DNA of 64,000 nucleotides from Martinezella tropici. Lineage in GTDB: Bacteria; Pseudomonadota; Alphaproteobacteria; Rhizobiales; Rhizobiaceae. Below are positions 45,006-54,227 of the stretch, in pieces. The notes below the pieces were generated by a model that was not told the origin of the DNA, did not search any database, and saw nothing but the letters and a program-made list of their open reading frames with translations. A program made the position numbers and the translations under genes. The stretch lies in contig NZ_VNIP01000012.1 of the NCBI RefSeq assembly GCF_008370325.1, positions 33,290 to 97,289 on the forward strand. Direction: 5' to 3'. Each line of letters begins with the position of its first letter. The stretch's first letter is position 1.

Positions 45006-45920
45006 ATGAACGTTCGCAACGCTGCGGCGAATGGCAATCTCGTGCTTGCCGGCATGCTTCTGATGCTTGTCGGCGATTTCATGTTTTCGCTGAACGATGC
45101 CATGGGCAAGTGGTTGGTTGCGAGTTTCTCTGTCGGGCAGATTCTGGTTGTCCGCTCGCTCGGTTCGTTCATAGTCCTGGCACCCATGATCGCGCGGCAG
45201 GGCGGCGATGCGCTCTTTCGCCTCGAACGGCCGCCGCTGCAGCTCTTGCGGGTGGCCATGACAACACTCGATGTCGGTCTCTTCTACGCCGCCGTTGCCT
45301 ATCTGCCGCTTGCCGATGTCATGACTTTCTATATGGCCGGCCCAATCTATGTCGCCGCCATTTCGCATTTCTTCCTGGATGAGAGGATCGGCTGGCGGCG
45401 CTGGCTCGCCGTATTCGTCGGCTTCCTCGGTGTATTGATCGCACTCAGACCTTCGGCGGCCATGTTTTCCTGGCCATCGCTTTTCGGCCTTGGCGGCAGC
45501 CTCGCATTCGCGATGACGCTTGTGCTCGGGCGGCGGCTGCGGCAGACGAGCGATGCCACGCTCGTCGCCTGGCAGACGGTTGGCGCCCTTGCGACCGGTT
45601 TGGTGCTCAGCATCGGCAACTGGCGCGCGGCATCGGCACTCGATCTCGGCGCCATGCTGGCGCTCGGCGTCGTTGCCGGCGGCGCGCATTTGATGATCAC
45701 GCGATCATTGAAACTTGCTCCGGCTTCACTGCTGGCCCCGCTGCAGTACAGTCTTCTCCTTTGGGCGATCATACTGGGCTTTGCTTTCTTCGGCGATATT
45801 CCGGATGCTCAGATCATCATTGGATCTGTCGTCATCGTGCTCGCCGGGCTCTTCATTTTCCATCGCAAAAACATGGTCGATACGATCCCGAAGGATGCCG
45901 TCGCCCGGGATGGGCACTGA
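45006..45920 (+). CDS. EamA-family (drug/metabolite) transporter
   Basis: The 304-residue integral membrane protein has ten hydrophobic segments arranged as two EamA repeats (about residues 10-145 and 155-290). Typical DMT elements are FSLNDAMGKWLV early in the first repeat, FYMAGPIYVAAISHFFLDE with the conserved acidic residue at the end of helix 4, and ASLLAPLQYSLLLWAIILGFAFFGD in the second repeat. The substrate cannot be deduced. AAGGATAAAGGGC precedes the ATG. It is a single gene between two c-di-GMP proteins. Confidence 0.9.
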   Translation: MNVRNAAANGNLVLAGMLLMLVGDFMFSLNDAMGKWLVASFSVGQILVVRSLGSFIVLAPMIARQGGDALFRLERPPLQLLRVAMTTLDVGLFYAAVAYLPLADVMTFYMAGPIYVAAISHFFLDERIGWRRWLAVFVGFLGVLIALRPSAAMFSWPSLFGLGGSLAFAMTLVLGRRLRQTSDATLVAWQTVGALATGLVLSIGNWRAASALDLGAMLALGVVAGGAHLMITRSLKLAPASLLAPLQYSLLLWAIILGFAFFGDIPDAQIIIGSVVIVLAGLFIFHRKNMVDTIPKDAVARDGH

Positions 45921-46134
45921 GGCTGATACGCCATCGTTATTTCGCTGGATATCTCCGGCCATCACGGCAACTTGCCTGCCTGGGAACGGCGCCGCAGGCA
46001 TTTGGAGGGGTTTGCCAAGCAGATAAGGGGAGGCGAGGGCCACCCCACTAGGATTCGCGTCCATCCCCCGTTACGATAAACCGCGCGTCAACAAATCCGT
46101 GGCAGCAAAGAAGCCAACGAGTGGAACGGGGAAT

Positions 46135-47118
46135 ATGAGCCTGCTGTCGTCCCTGATGAGAAGAATGCGGAGCCACCCCGAGATTTCAGGCGTTGATCGT
46201 CTCGATCCGTCATACGATGTGCACCATCTCAAAAAGGTTTTCGACCGCTGTTCCAAAGCAGCCAGGATCGGAGTGTGGGAGTGCAGCCTTCCGGACGAAA
46301 GGCTCTCCTGGACGGACATGGTCTACGAACTATTCGATCTTCAGCCGGGAACACCCCTGGTTCGCGATGACATCGTCGCGCTCTATTCGCCGGAGGCATC
46401 CAGGGAGCTTACGCGGCTTCGAAATGCCGCCATCGAACAGCGCGGCAGCTTCTCACTCGATGCCGAGATCATCACTTGTAAAGGCAATCGACGCTGGATC
46501 AGGATCACGGCGACGGTCGAATGCGAGAACGACATTCCCGTCCGCATCTTTGGCCTGAAACAGGACGTCACGGCGGAAGTCATGATGCTGCACGAGATCC
46601 GCCGCCGGGCGGACTTTGATCACCTGACCGGACTGCCCAACAGGTTCAGGTTTCAGGAGCGCCTCGACACGCTCTGCGGATCGGGACCGGCCACCAACAC
46701 AGCTCTTCTGCTGATAGATCTCGATGGATTTAAGCGTGTCAACGATACTCTGGGCCACCGAATGGGGGATACTTGCCTGGTAGAGGTGGCGCGGCGCCTG
46801 ACTGGCGCTGCAGAGCACGCCGATCTGGTGGCAAGAATCGGAGGAGACGAGTTCGCCGTAATCTATACCGAAGCCTCCGTGGGGGATGTCGACCATGCTG
46901 CCAGCCGTATTGCGCAGGAAATGCAGTGGAACGCCCGTGACGGAATCGTCCTCGGCGCGTCCGTTGGTATCGCTTGGGCAGTGCCGGGAACGACCTCGGC
47001 GTCGCTCTACGAGGAGGCTGATAAGGCCATGTACCGCGCCAAGACGCAGGGTCGGGCTCGTCTTGTCCCTCATTGCTCAGCCGTGGATGAGCCGCAGCCG
47101 TTCACATCCGCTGGATGA
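46135..47118 (+). CDS. PAS-GGDEF diguanylate cyclase
   Basis: The 327-residue protein has an N-terminal PAS/PAC-like region (about residues 40-160) containing ARIGVWECSLPDERLSW and a PAC-like RWIRITATVE, then a GGDEF domain with DHLTGLPNRFRF and an intact IGGDEF. The R-x-x-D inhibitory site is replaced by EHAD. No membrane segment or signal peptide is present. ATG 46135 is preferred because an ACGGGGAA element is well spaced; GTG 46099 would add 12 residues but lacks one. It is unpaired with neighbours. Confidence 0.9.
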   Translation: MSLLSSLMRRMRSHPEISGVDRLDPSYDVHHLKKVFDRCSKAARIGVWECSLPDERLSWTDMVYELFDLQPGTPLVRDDIVALYSPEASRELTRLRNAAIEQRGSFSLDAEIITCKGNRRWIRITATVECENDIPVRIFGLKQDVTAEVMMLHEIRRRADFDHLTGLPNRFRFQERLDTLCGSGPATNTALLLIDLDGFKRVNDTLGHRMGDTCLVEVARRLTGAAEHADLVARIGGDEFAVIYTEASVGDVDHAASRIAQEMQWNARDGIVLGASVGIAWAVPGTTSASLYEEADKAMYRAKTQGRARLVPHCSAVDEPQPFTSAG

Positions 47119-47678
47119 CTTCCGGGCGTGTTCGGACGCTTGGCTGGTGTTCAGTAGCCGAAACACTAATATCCAGGGCATGCATTGAAATCATTGGCGT
47201 GAGGTTTTGCTTTCGACAAATTCGATGCGTCGAACTTCGACTGGTATTCGCCTTTTGCAAGGGAGGCCCGCGAAACTGGTGGTTCATAAGGGAGCGCTGA
47301 TGACTTAAATTCCCACTTTCCAAAACAAAGGACCAAGATGTCTGAACATTCACGACCGCTTGAATCGACAAGGCATTGCGTATCTGACCGTAAGCCTAAA
47401 GGGACGGCCACTTATATAGCTGTTGCAATCATTGCTGTTCTCACATCATCGATTTCAGCCAGACATGAAGCGCCTGCGCCATCGCAGAAACCCGTCGCGA
47501 AGTTGCTTCGAGACGTCAACTGATTTGACGGCGATCCATCGCACATCAACAGTGTAGCGGTTGTTGATTTATAGTTCGACAATGAAGAAGCTCATCCAAG
47601 TGTTGGTATATCACGCCGACGTTTAGGACAGGGGGGCACGTTCCTGTTGCAGTCCGTCCCCGCGACACGATGCTCATC
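47119..47678. other. 560-nt region with at most one small gene
   Basis: Between the cyclase gene and the convergent ROK gene I see only the small frame at 47338-47523, annotated separately. The rest contains no open frame I would support and no long hairpin. Confidence 0.45.
47338..47523 (+). CDS. Possible small single-span membrane protein
   Basis: A 61-residue frame has an AAAGGACC element before its ATG and a hydrophobic segment (GTATYIAVAIIAVLTSSIS) after a polar N-terminal part, ending in a proline-rich tail. This would be a small membrane protein. There is no family evidence and codon use is not decisive, so it is offered as a candidate only. Confidence 0.3.
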   Translation: MSEHSRPLESTRHCVSDRKPKGTATYIAVAIIAVLTSSISARHEAPAPSQKPVAKLLRDVN

Positions 47679-48854
47679 TCATGAATCTTGCAAGTCAACA
47701 CCGAACAGCTCCCGATGCATGTGCTCGACTGCGATGCCGATGCCGCCGACCAGAGCCGCCCGATTGCCAAACTGACTGATTTCGATACGGGGTGGGTAGG
47801 GCGTGCAACGTGGCAGATATTTGCGAATAGCTTCGACAAGTTCGGGACGCGCACCGATGCTGCCACCCATGATCACCAGGGCTGGATCGAGCGTTGCACC
47901 GATTGCGGCAATGGCAAGTGCAATCGACCGCGAAGTTTCCTCGATCACGGCAACAGCGGCTGGCTCGCCTGCCACCAGTGCCGAAAAAAGATCCGCCACC
48001 GTTGCCTTGCTTTGCCCACCATATCCAGAATAGCGCCGCATCATTGCCGCACTACCCACGGCGCTTTCAAGAGTGCCAAGGGTAAAGCCGCTCGGATCAA
48101 ATGGCTCCCCTCCGAGAGGTAGATAGGCGATCTCGCCGGCGGCACCGCGTGCGCCGCGCATGAGGCTACCATTTGCAATGATGCCCATGCCGATACCGGT
48201 CCCGACTGCTACGAAGGCAAAATTATCTGAGGTAGAGCCGTGCCCTCGCCATCGTTCTCCTTGCGCGGCAAGATTGACGTCATTTTCAATAATGACCGGA
48301 ATTGCCATCCGGTCGCTTAAGAGCCGGCGCAAGTCAATTGTTTCGACTCCCGGGATGTTCGGCGCGACATTGATATGTCCGGTGACAGGATCAAGCACGC
48401 CTGGCGTAGCCAGCACTATGACGCGCAATTTGGAGAGATCGATGCCGGCGTCGCGGGCAAGGTCCTGTATAAGGGCATGGAATTGATCAACCAGATGGAG
48501 CCCGCCGCGCGAGCTTGTTGGCACTTTGGTTTCGGCGACAACATTTCCAACCAGATCGCAGATAATAGCGGCGACCTTGGTCCCGCCAAGATCGATGGAC
48601 GCAGCAAAACCGGCACTTGCATCGAGCTGATACGTTATTGCGTTTCGCCCAACATGCCCGTCGGTATATCCGGTCGGCTTCAACCAACCATTGTTCTCCA
48701 AATTGCGAACGACGTCGGAAATCGTTTGCTTGGACAAGCCCGTTTGCTTAGCGATATCCGCCCGGGAAATGGGACCTTTTGCAAGTATGGTCCGAATAAC
48801 GGAATTTGTTGAGATTTTTCGCGCTATCGGTGTCTGGGTCGCGTTAGGCTTCAT
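47679..48854 (-). CDS. ROK-family transcriptional repressor
   Basis: This roughly 391-residue regulator has a winged helix (about residues 20-70, with ISRADIAKQTGLSKQTISDVV) and a ROK sugar-binding domain. The ROK part has IDLGGTKVAAI near residue 90, ENDVNLAAQGE, AVGTGIGMGII, and GARGAAGEIAYLPLGG. The usual CxCGxxGCxE zinc motif is replaced by a stretch without cysteines (PFDPSGFTLGTLES). ATG 48854 gives MKPNATQ; GTG 48872 is also open. It is divergent from the glycosidase-ABC genes, so it is the likely sugar-responsive repressor of that operon. Confidence 0.9.
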   Translation of the reverse strand: MKPNATQTPIARKISTNSVIRTILAKGPISRADIAKQTGLSKQTISDVVRNLENNGWLKPTGYTDGHVGRNAITYQLDASAGFAASIDLGGTKVAAIICDLVGNVVAETKVPTSSRGGLHLVDQFHALIQDLARDAGIDLSKLRVIVLATPGVLDPVTGHINVAPNIPGVETIDLRRLLSDRMAIPVIIENDVNLAAQGERWRGHGSTSDNFAFVAVGTGIGMGIIANGSLMRGARGAAGEIAYLPLGGEPFDPSGFTLGTLESAVGSAAMMRRYSGYGGQSKATVADLFSALVAGEPAAVAVIEETSRSIALAIAAIGATLDPALVIMGGSIGARPELVEAIRKYLPRCTPYPPRIEISQFGNRAALVGGIGIAVEHMHRELFGVDLQDS

Positions 48855-48968
48855 TGCTGGCTCGCATTCCACCTCTAATTAGTTCGGGACCTTTTCCTAA
48901 TTCATCATCTCGCGTTACGGCTGTGCCTAACTTCGAGTGAAATATTGCAAAATTCAAGTGAATCTTCG

Positions 48969-49022
48969 TGATTTGGCTAAACCAAATCATTTAATTTGTC
49001 CATGTCATTGACAAATTAAATG
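48969..49022. promoter_or_regulatory. Two inverted repeats, candidate ROK operators
   Basis: A perfect 13-bp inverted repeat, CATTTAATTTGTC (48988-49000) with GACAAATTAAATG (49010-49022) and a 9-nt spacer, has half-sites like those of XylR-type ROK repressors (TTxxTTTGT...ACAAAxxAA). It overlaps by two bases a second repeat, TGATTTGG (48969-48976) and CCAAATCA (48982-48989). Both lie in the divergent gap between the ROK gene and its presumed target operon. Confidence 0.7.
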
Positions 49023-49037
49023 CCCAATTCGTAGACT
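49008..49037 (+). promoter_or_regulatory. Candidate promoter of the glycosidase gene
   Basis: TTGACA (49008-49013) is followed after 18 nt by TAGACT (49032-49037), a 4-of-6 match to the -10 box. The -35 hexamer is inside the right half of the large inverted repeat, so binding there would block RNA polymerase. Confidence 0.45.
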
Positions 49038-49222
49038 GTGCCCAATGGCTGAGCAAATTGCGGAGGGGTAATGAAAGCGAGGTCAAAGGAAAGGAGATAT
49101 AGTCCTGCATTCGGTCGGGACTTCATAGCACCCCATTCCGGCAAGCGTGCTGGATATCGCAGCCTGCATTTCACGCGTTGTCCCATCCCCGACATTGCGC
49201 ATTGAAAGGCGCTTGATTTGCC

Positions 49223-50980
49223 ATGATGAACCCCACGTCCCAAGGCGAAATCACAACCAGCCATCCGGTCATTCTGCCGATCATGGCGCCTCGGCTGCAG
49301 GCGGATGCGCATCCCGGCGGGTATCTTGATCTCGCACTTTGGGGAAGTGGTCGTCTGGGACGCATACGTTTTTCCAAGCTTGCTGGACCTTATGTTTACG
49401 GTCCAAACAGAGTCACTGCCGAAACGGGTGGCATCTTTGTCGCCCAGTCAAAGCCCGTCCTCCTGATCCGCAATGCCCGTCTGGAAGGAATTTATCCGGC
49501 TCGTCGCTGTGCTTGGTGGCATGAGATTGACAAGGATAGTCCGCGGACGAAGATCATCAAACGCAATAATCGCCGTACCGTCGTGATCGGCTGGGGTGCG
49601 ATAATCGTCGAAGTCAATAACGGTGATATCCGTGTTGCTGCCGGCGCCTCTGAAGAGGAGGCTGAAGCTGCATTCAGTCTTGCAAACGACGCGATCGTAG
49701 AAGAAGCCGCGAGTTATGTAGCCCGGTGCGACCTCGCGCCCAAGGCCGATCCCGTGATGCGCAGCATGGTGATGCAGGGCGCGCACGCCGCCTTTTCCAG
49801 CATTCGGCTGGATGAGAACGGTGTGTTTGCCGGTCTGGCTGCCGGTCAGGCTTACAGCGCGCCGGCTCGCACCTATTATCGCGATGGCTACTGGACGATG
49901 CAAATACTGCTGAAGCTTGCGCCGGAAGCGGTACGCGATGAAATTCGACTTTTGGCCAAGGGCATCCAGCCAGACGGAGAGGCGCCGAGCGGCGTGATAT
50001 TGACCGGACCGGCGCAATCGCGCGCCTGGCAGAACTTCGTTCTCGACTGCAAGCGAAACCCTGAGAAATATTATGGGAAGCCTGTTCCGGAGCATCACAA
50101 TCGTCCGGGTGATTGGTGGAGCGATCATTTTGACAGCCCGCTTTTCTTCATCCTCTTTCTCGTCGACTATGTGGACACCACGGGGGATAGGGCGGAAGCA
50201 CTGCGGCACTGGCCGCTCGTCACTGCCATCGTGGAACGATATCTGGATCTTGCGGGGCCCGATAGCGTTTTGCCGCTGAAGCCTCGAAACGACAGGGACT
50301 GGGCAGACAATGTCTACCGGGAAGGTCTCGTCTCCTATAATCTCGGCCTTTTCGTCGGTGCATTGGATGGCGTGGCTAAACTGGGAGCCGGGTATGATCC
50401 CGTGTTGGCGGAGAAGGCAAGCGAAACCGCACGATCCGCTCGTGCCGAAATCGAGGACAAGCTTTTTGTCCCGAGCAGAGATGGTTACGCCGATTTCATC
50501 ACCCCTGACGGATTTGTCGAGGATCATCTCGTGCTCGACAGTCTGACGCTCTCCCGTTATGGGGCGATTTCGAAGACGCGCGCCGCTGGCCTCCTTATGG
50601 CGATGGAACGGGCTCTGGAGGCTCGAAACAATAGGAAGCAGCCCTATGGCGATTGGGGTGTCCTGTGCGCCTATCCGCCATTCAAGCGGGCAAGTGATGT
50701 GCGGTCGAAGACCGCTTTTCCCTTCCGTTACCACAATGGATCGGATTGGCCTTATTGGGACGGCGTCTATGCGGAAGAAAGAATACGCCACGGCCTCGGT
50801 GGAGCGCGTTATGCGCTTGTACGCTGGTGGGAAGCCTGCTTGGCAAATGGCTGGGCCGGTGCGGTCGAGTATTTCTCGCCACCATATGGACGCGGCTCCC
50901 TGCTGCAGGGATGGAGCGGAATGCCAGCGGCTGTCGTCCTCAAATATGGCCTGGAGGCCGCGAACGCGGAGAATAGATAA
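49223..50980 (+). CDS. Putative cytoplasmic (alpha/alpha)6-barrel glycosidase
   Basis: The 585-residue protein lacks a signal peptide. It has a beta-rich N-terminal domain (about 1-150) and a large helical domain with elements of GH63/GH78/GH15-like barrels, such as YYRDGYWTMQILLKL, DWWSDHFDSPLFFILFLVDY, LKPRNDRDWADNVYREGLVSYN and a C-terminal GWAGAVEYFSPPYGRGSLLQGWSG. Acidic residues such as D and E in RDWADNVYREG are candidate catalytic residues, but I cannot assign a family. It probably hydrolyses an oligosaccharide imported by the neighbouring ABC system. There is a poor ribosome-binding site, AAAGGCG, ten bases before the start. Confidence 0.78.
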   Translation: MMNPTSQGEITTSHPVILPIMAPRLQADAHPGGYLDLALWGSGRLGRIRFSKLAGPYVYGPNRVTAETGGIFVAQSKPVLLIRNARLEGIYPARRCAWWHEIDKDSPRTKIIKRNNRRTVVIGWGAIIVEVNNGDIRVAAGASEEEAEAAFSLANDAIVEEAASYVARCDLAPKADPVMRSMVMQGAHAAFSSIRLDENGVFAGLAAGQAYSAPARTYYRDGYWTMQILLKLAPEAVRDEIRLLAKGIQPDGEAPSGVILTGPAQSRAWQNFVLDCKRNPEKYYGKPVPEHHNRPGDWWSDHFDSPLFFILFLVDYVDTTGDRAEALRHWPLVTAIVERYLDLAGPDSVLPLKPRNDRDWADNVYREGLVSYNLGLFVGALDGVAKLGAGYDPVLAEKASETARSARAEIEDKLFVPSRDGYADFITPDGFVEDHLVLDSLTLSRYGAISKTRAAGLLMAMERALEARNNRKQPYGDWGVLCAYPPFKRASDVRSKTAFPFRYHNGSDWPYWDGVYAEERIRHGLGGARYALVRWWEACLANGWAGAVEYFSPPYGRGSLLQGWSGMPAAVVLKYGLEAANAENR

Positions 50981-51006
50981 TGAGCGGATGAGGGCAGGAT
51001 TTCCGT

Positions 51007-51630
51007 TTAGACTGCCCGCTTATGCAATTTCATGACGAAGGCAAGGTGATCGTTATGGTTGAGCTCTTCGAAACCGAGATGCCGATAGAAGCCCTTGGCG
51101 CGTTCGTTTGTGGGGCTGACACCAAGATGGACGCCAGGCACGCCGTGGCCCGAAAGCTTGTTGAGCATAGTCTCGATCATCAGGCGTCCCCATCCGCCCG
51201 ATTGGGCTTCGGGCAGAATATTGATATGAAGATGCGCGGGGTAGGTCGCTTCAAGGCCCGACGTCCCGCTATGAGGATTGGCTATTCGCTCAAGAACATC
51301 GGCGTCTTTTGCAGCGCTGGGTGTCAGGCCAGCGATCTCGCGCCGAACGAGCGGCCACCAATATCTATCGAGCTCTTCGTCAAAACTGGCGGTGTCCGGC
51401 GTACCAACAACATAGCCGATGACCTGCTCGCCTTTGCCGAGAACGAACGCAAAATCCGGAGCGAATTTGAGATAAGGCACCGCCCACACATAACCGGGAA
51501 GGCGCGGATTGCTGTAAAGCGCGCTCGCGTCGGTTCCGGCGTCAGCCGTCATCAGGCAAATATGGAAGAGGGCGCCAACATCGTCCTCGGTGGCCGGACG
51601 GATGAAATAATCGTCGATCTTAGGAGGCAT
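51007..51630 (-). CDS. GNAT-family N-acetyltransferase
   Basis: The 207-residue protein has the GNAT layout. An N-terminal FIRPATEDDVGALFHI is followed by VIGYVVGTPDTASF, the acetyl-CoA-binding strand-turn LHINILPEAQSGGWGRLMIETML (Q/R-x-x-G-x-G/A type), and a C-terminal GVSPTNERAKGFYRHLGFEEL. The middle region with DRYWWPLVR and the HLHINILPE segment resembles acetyltransferases that occur beside glycosidases and in OGA-linked proteins. It converges with the glycosidase gene and is divergent from the ABC operon, so it might act on the same sugar. The acceptor is unknown. Confidence 0.88.
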   Translation of the reverse strand: MPPKIDDYFIRPATEDDVGALFHICLMTADAGTDASALYSNPRLPGYVWAVPYLKFAPDFAFVLGKGEQVIGYVVGTPDTASFDEELDRYWWPLVRREIAGLTPSAAKDADVLERIANPHSGTSGLEATYPAHLHINILPEAQSGGWGRLMIETMLNKLSGHGVPGVHLGVSPTNERAKGFYRHLGFEELNHNDHLAFVMKLHKRAV

Positions 51631-51866
51631 GGCATCATCGATTTGCTGGCCGCTGTACGGAGCGAACTGACGTCAGGCAGCGATAAAGCTGAGAAAGTTG
51701 AGGAACTGCATCTTCGGGGTAAAAGCCCGCGGACTTTTTGGAAAGAATAAGGAAATTCGTCGGACCAGTAAAGGCCCGACCATGCAAGACATTCGGCTCG
51801 TTTTAGTAAGATCAGCCGGTGGGAATCGATAGGAACTGCCAAAACGCAGCTAGAGGGAACCAATCA

Positions 51867-53201
51867 ATGTTTAGCAATTTCATCTCCATAAATGCAGCAT
51901 TCATTCTGAAGAAGGCAGGAATTTTGGCGGGCGTCACTGTCGTGGGGTTCGGCATGTCGACAACTGTCTTTGCCGAGACGCTCACGGTTTGGGACGACCA
52001 CGATTCGGAATCGCGGGCTGCCGTGATGACCGAACTCAACGCCAATTTTCAGAAGGCGCATCCCGACGTTAAGCTTGACCACACCGTACGCGACTTCCAG
52101 GATCTCAATCTTACGCTCAAGCTTGCGGTTTCATCCGGCGATGGTCCAGTGGTGACCAAGGTCAACCAGGGTGCCGGCGCGATGGGTGCGATGGTGAAGG
52201 AAAACCTTCTCGTTCCTGTCGATACCTACCTCAAGAAATATGGATGGGATAAAAACCAATCCGATAGTCTCTTGGCGCGTGACCGCTGGTCGAGCAAGGG
52301 CGAGTTCGGTGTCGGTGAGACCTACGGTATCTCGTCCCTCGCCGAAATCGTAGGCCTCTATTACAACGAAAAGGTTTTGAAAGCCGCCGGCGTCGAGCTG
52401 CCGATCAAGAACTTCGATGATTTCATTGCTGCCTTGGATAAGGTTAAGGCGGCAGGGACTGCACCGCTCACAATCGGCACGGCCAAGGGCCACCTGGCGC
52501 TCCATATGCTGGCCGGAATCAGTCAGGCGCATATCGATGCGTCCGATCGAAAAGCGCTCGATGACCTGATCTATGGCCGCGGCGGAACGTGGAATACGCC
52601 GGGTAATCTGGAATCGGCCAGGCTTGTCCAGAACTGGGCAAAAAATGGGTATTTCTTCGATGGCTATCAGGGCATCTCGGGTGATGATGCTGTTCAACTT
52701 TTTGTCGCCGGCCAAGGCGCCTTTCTGATTTCGGGAACTTGGTATTTCGGCGATATGCAGAACAATCCCGATATCCATTTCATGCCGATCCCGGCGCCCG
52801 CCGGCATCAAGCATCCGCTTTCGGTTGGCGGCGTCGACCTTGCGTGGGCGATCACCAGCCTGGCCAAGAGCGACAAAATGAAGGATCTCGCCGGCGAGTA
52901 CATCAACTATATGGTCTCCAAGGAAGCGTCCGTTACCTGGGTCCATGCCGGTTACCTGCCTGCAACCCCTGTTGCGGAAGATGCCGGGGTCAACGCTTCC
53001 CCGCTCCTGAAAGAGGGCATCTCAATGTGGAAGTCGCTGAACGATAACAATGCCCTTGGACATTATCCCGATTGGGCGAGTCCAACCATGCTCAAGACGT
53101 TTGATGAAAACACGCCTCTGCTGCTTGCGAACAAGGAAACGCCTGAAGAACTGATCGGCAAGCTCGATGCGGATTATGCCGCCTACATGAAGAGCAAGTG
53201 A
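51867..53201 (+). CDS. Extracellular oligosaccharide-binding protein of a CUT1 ABC importer
   Basis: This 444-residue solute-binding protein family 1 member has a hydrophobic signal segment (about 10-35, ending VFAETLTVWDDH). The mature part has MKENLLVPVDTYLKKYGWD, YGISSLAEIVGLYYNEKVL, and GQGAFLISGTWYFGDM, the classic SBP_bac_1 blocks. ATG 51867 has AGAGGGAA eight bases upstream; the frame upstream to 51819 lacks a signal peptide. It is the first gene of the importer operon and lies 236 nt after the divergent acetyltransferase gene. Confidence 0.93.
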   Translation: MFSNFISINAAFILKKAGILAGVTVVGFGMSTTVFAETLTVWDDHDSESRAAVMTELNANFQKAHPDVKLDHTVRDFQDLNLTLKLAVSSGDGPVVTKVNQGAGAMGAMVKENLLVPVDTYLKKYGWDKNQSDSLLARDRWSSKGEFGVGETYGISSLAEIVGLYYNEKVLKAAGVELPIKNFDDFIAALDKVKAAGTAPLTIGTAKGHLALHMLAGISQAHIDASDRKALDDLIYGRGGTWNTPGNLESARLVQNWAKNGYFFDGYQGISGDDAVQLFVAGQGAFLISGTWYFGDMQNNPDIHFMPIPAPAGIKHPLSVGGVDLAWAITSLAKSDKMKDLAGEYINYMVSKEASVTWVHAGYLPATPVAEDAGVNASPLLKEGISMWKSLNDNNALGHYPDWASPTMLKTFDENTPLLLANKETPEELIGKLDADYAAYMKSK

Positions 53202-53330
53202 TTGCCAGGACACACAGCAATCCCGCCGCGCTGCTCCGTTGAGAGGCAGCGGCGGGAAGCTTCGGTTCGTCTATCCTGATCACGGCCAGAGCGGCGCGAT
53301 TCGACCTCTGGCATATTTCCGAGATGGTGC

Positions 53331-54227
53331 ATGAAACGCTCACCACTTGATGCAAAGGCCAGCAGAAATCTCATCTATATTCTGCCTGGTTTGCTGGTTT
53401 ATTTTGTGCTTGTCCTTGGCCCTATTGTCACGGCAATCGGTATCAGTTTCACCGAATGGAACGGGATCACAGCGCCCAATTGGATTGGCTTTGGCAATTA
53501 TGCAAAATTGCTTTCGGATGAGACTTTCTATGTCGCATTGAAAAACAATGCTCTTTTTATGCTGTTTTACTGCGTCATCCCGATTGTCGTCGGCCTGTTG
53601 CTTGCCGCGTTGGTCTGGACACTCAGGCAGCGAGAGCAGTTCGCGCTGCGGACACTGCTGTTTTTGCCCTATATCATGCCCACCGCCGTCCTCGGCATCA
53701 TTTGGCACTGGCTTTACAATCCCGCTTTCGGCCCTATCAACCAGGCACTAAAGCTGATCGGCTTGGGTTCGATCGCTTTACCGTGGCTTGGCGATTTCAC
53801 CTTTGTCCTACCAGCGGTCGGCATGGTCGCCAGTTGGTATTTCTTCGGCTTCTGCATGGTCCTGTTTCTCTCCGGTATCCAGCGGATCGACCCCTCGCTG
53901 TTTGAAGCGGCAAGGGTCGACGGAGCCTCAGGAAGCAGGATTTTCTTCTTCATAACATTGCCCCTCCTGCTGCCGGAAATACGTATCGCGCTTCTTCTCA
54001 CCATCATTTCTTCTATCAAGAGTTTTGATCTCATCTTTACGATGACTAGAGGCGGCCCGGCCAACGCGACCCTCGTTCCCAATATTTACATGTACGAGCT
54101 TGGCTTCCAATTGAATCGTTATGGCTATGCCTCGGCTGTCGCCATCATCGGTGCGATTTTGGTCTTTACAATCAATTATGCCGTTCATCGGCTGGTGCGG
54201 CCAGTAAATGAAGGGAGTGCATCGTGA
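53331..54227 (+). CDS. CUT1 ABC importer permease, MalF/UgpA-like
   Basis: The 298-residue membrane protein has six hydrophobic segments. The EAA loop is FEAARVDGASGSRIFFFITLP, with the conserved G, followed by IKSFDLIFTMTRGGPANAT, which is typical of MalF/UgpA permeases. An N-terminal segment IYILPGLLVYFVLVLGPIV is the first helix. The ATG follows the binding-protein gene by 129 nt. Its stop overlaps the next permease gene by four bases (GTGA). Confidence 0.94.
   Translation: MKRSPLDAKASRNLIYILPGLLVYFVLVLGPIVTAIGISFTEWNGITAPNWIGFGNYAKLLSDETFYVALKNNALFMLFYCVIPIVVGLLLAALVWTLRQREQFALRTLLFLPYIMPTAVLGIIWHWLYNPAFGPINQALKLIGLGSIALPWLGDFTFVLPAVGMVASWYFFGFCMVLFLSGIQRIDPSLFEAARVDGASGSRIFFFITLPLLLPEIRIALLLTIISSIKSFDLIFTMTRGGPANATLVPNIYMYELGFQLNRYGYASAVAIIGAILVFTINYAVHRLVRPVNEGSAS

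Larger units (their letters stand above)
48855..49222. other. 368-nt divergent regulatory region
   Basis: The region between the ROK gene and the glycosidase gene contains the two inverted repeats and promoter listed separately (48969-49037). The part from 49040 to 49222 would be a long 5' leader of the glycosidase gene and shows no clear structure to me. Confidence 0.6.

Noticed and set aside
44736..45689. Open frame of 317 codons on the minus strand across the EamA gene
   Set aside because: The EamA frame has ten membrane helices and a ribosome-binding site. The antisense frame is very polar and low-complexity, as expected for the complement of membrane-protein codons.
47183..47198. 16-nt sequence CATTGAAATCATTGGC, also present in the right end of the IS30 element (63928-63943)
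   Set aside because: About one 16-nt match is expected by chance in a window of this size, and the flanks do not match, so it is not evidence for a second IS copy.
49448..50791. Open frame of 447 codons on the minus strand across the glycosidase gene
   Set aside because: It is an antisense shadow of the glycosidase frame. The sense frame is better supported by its position behind the ROK operator and by its barrel-like motifs.
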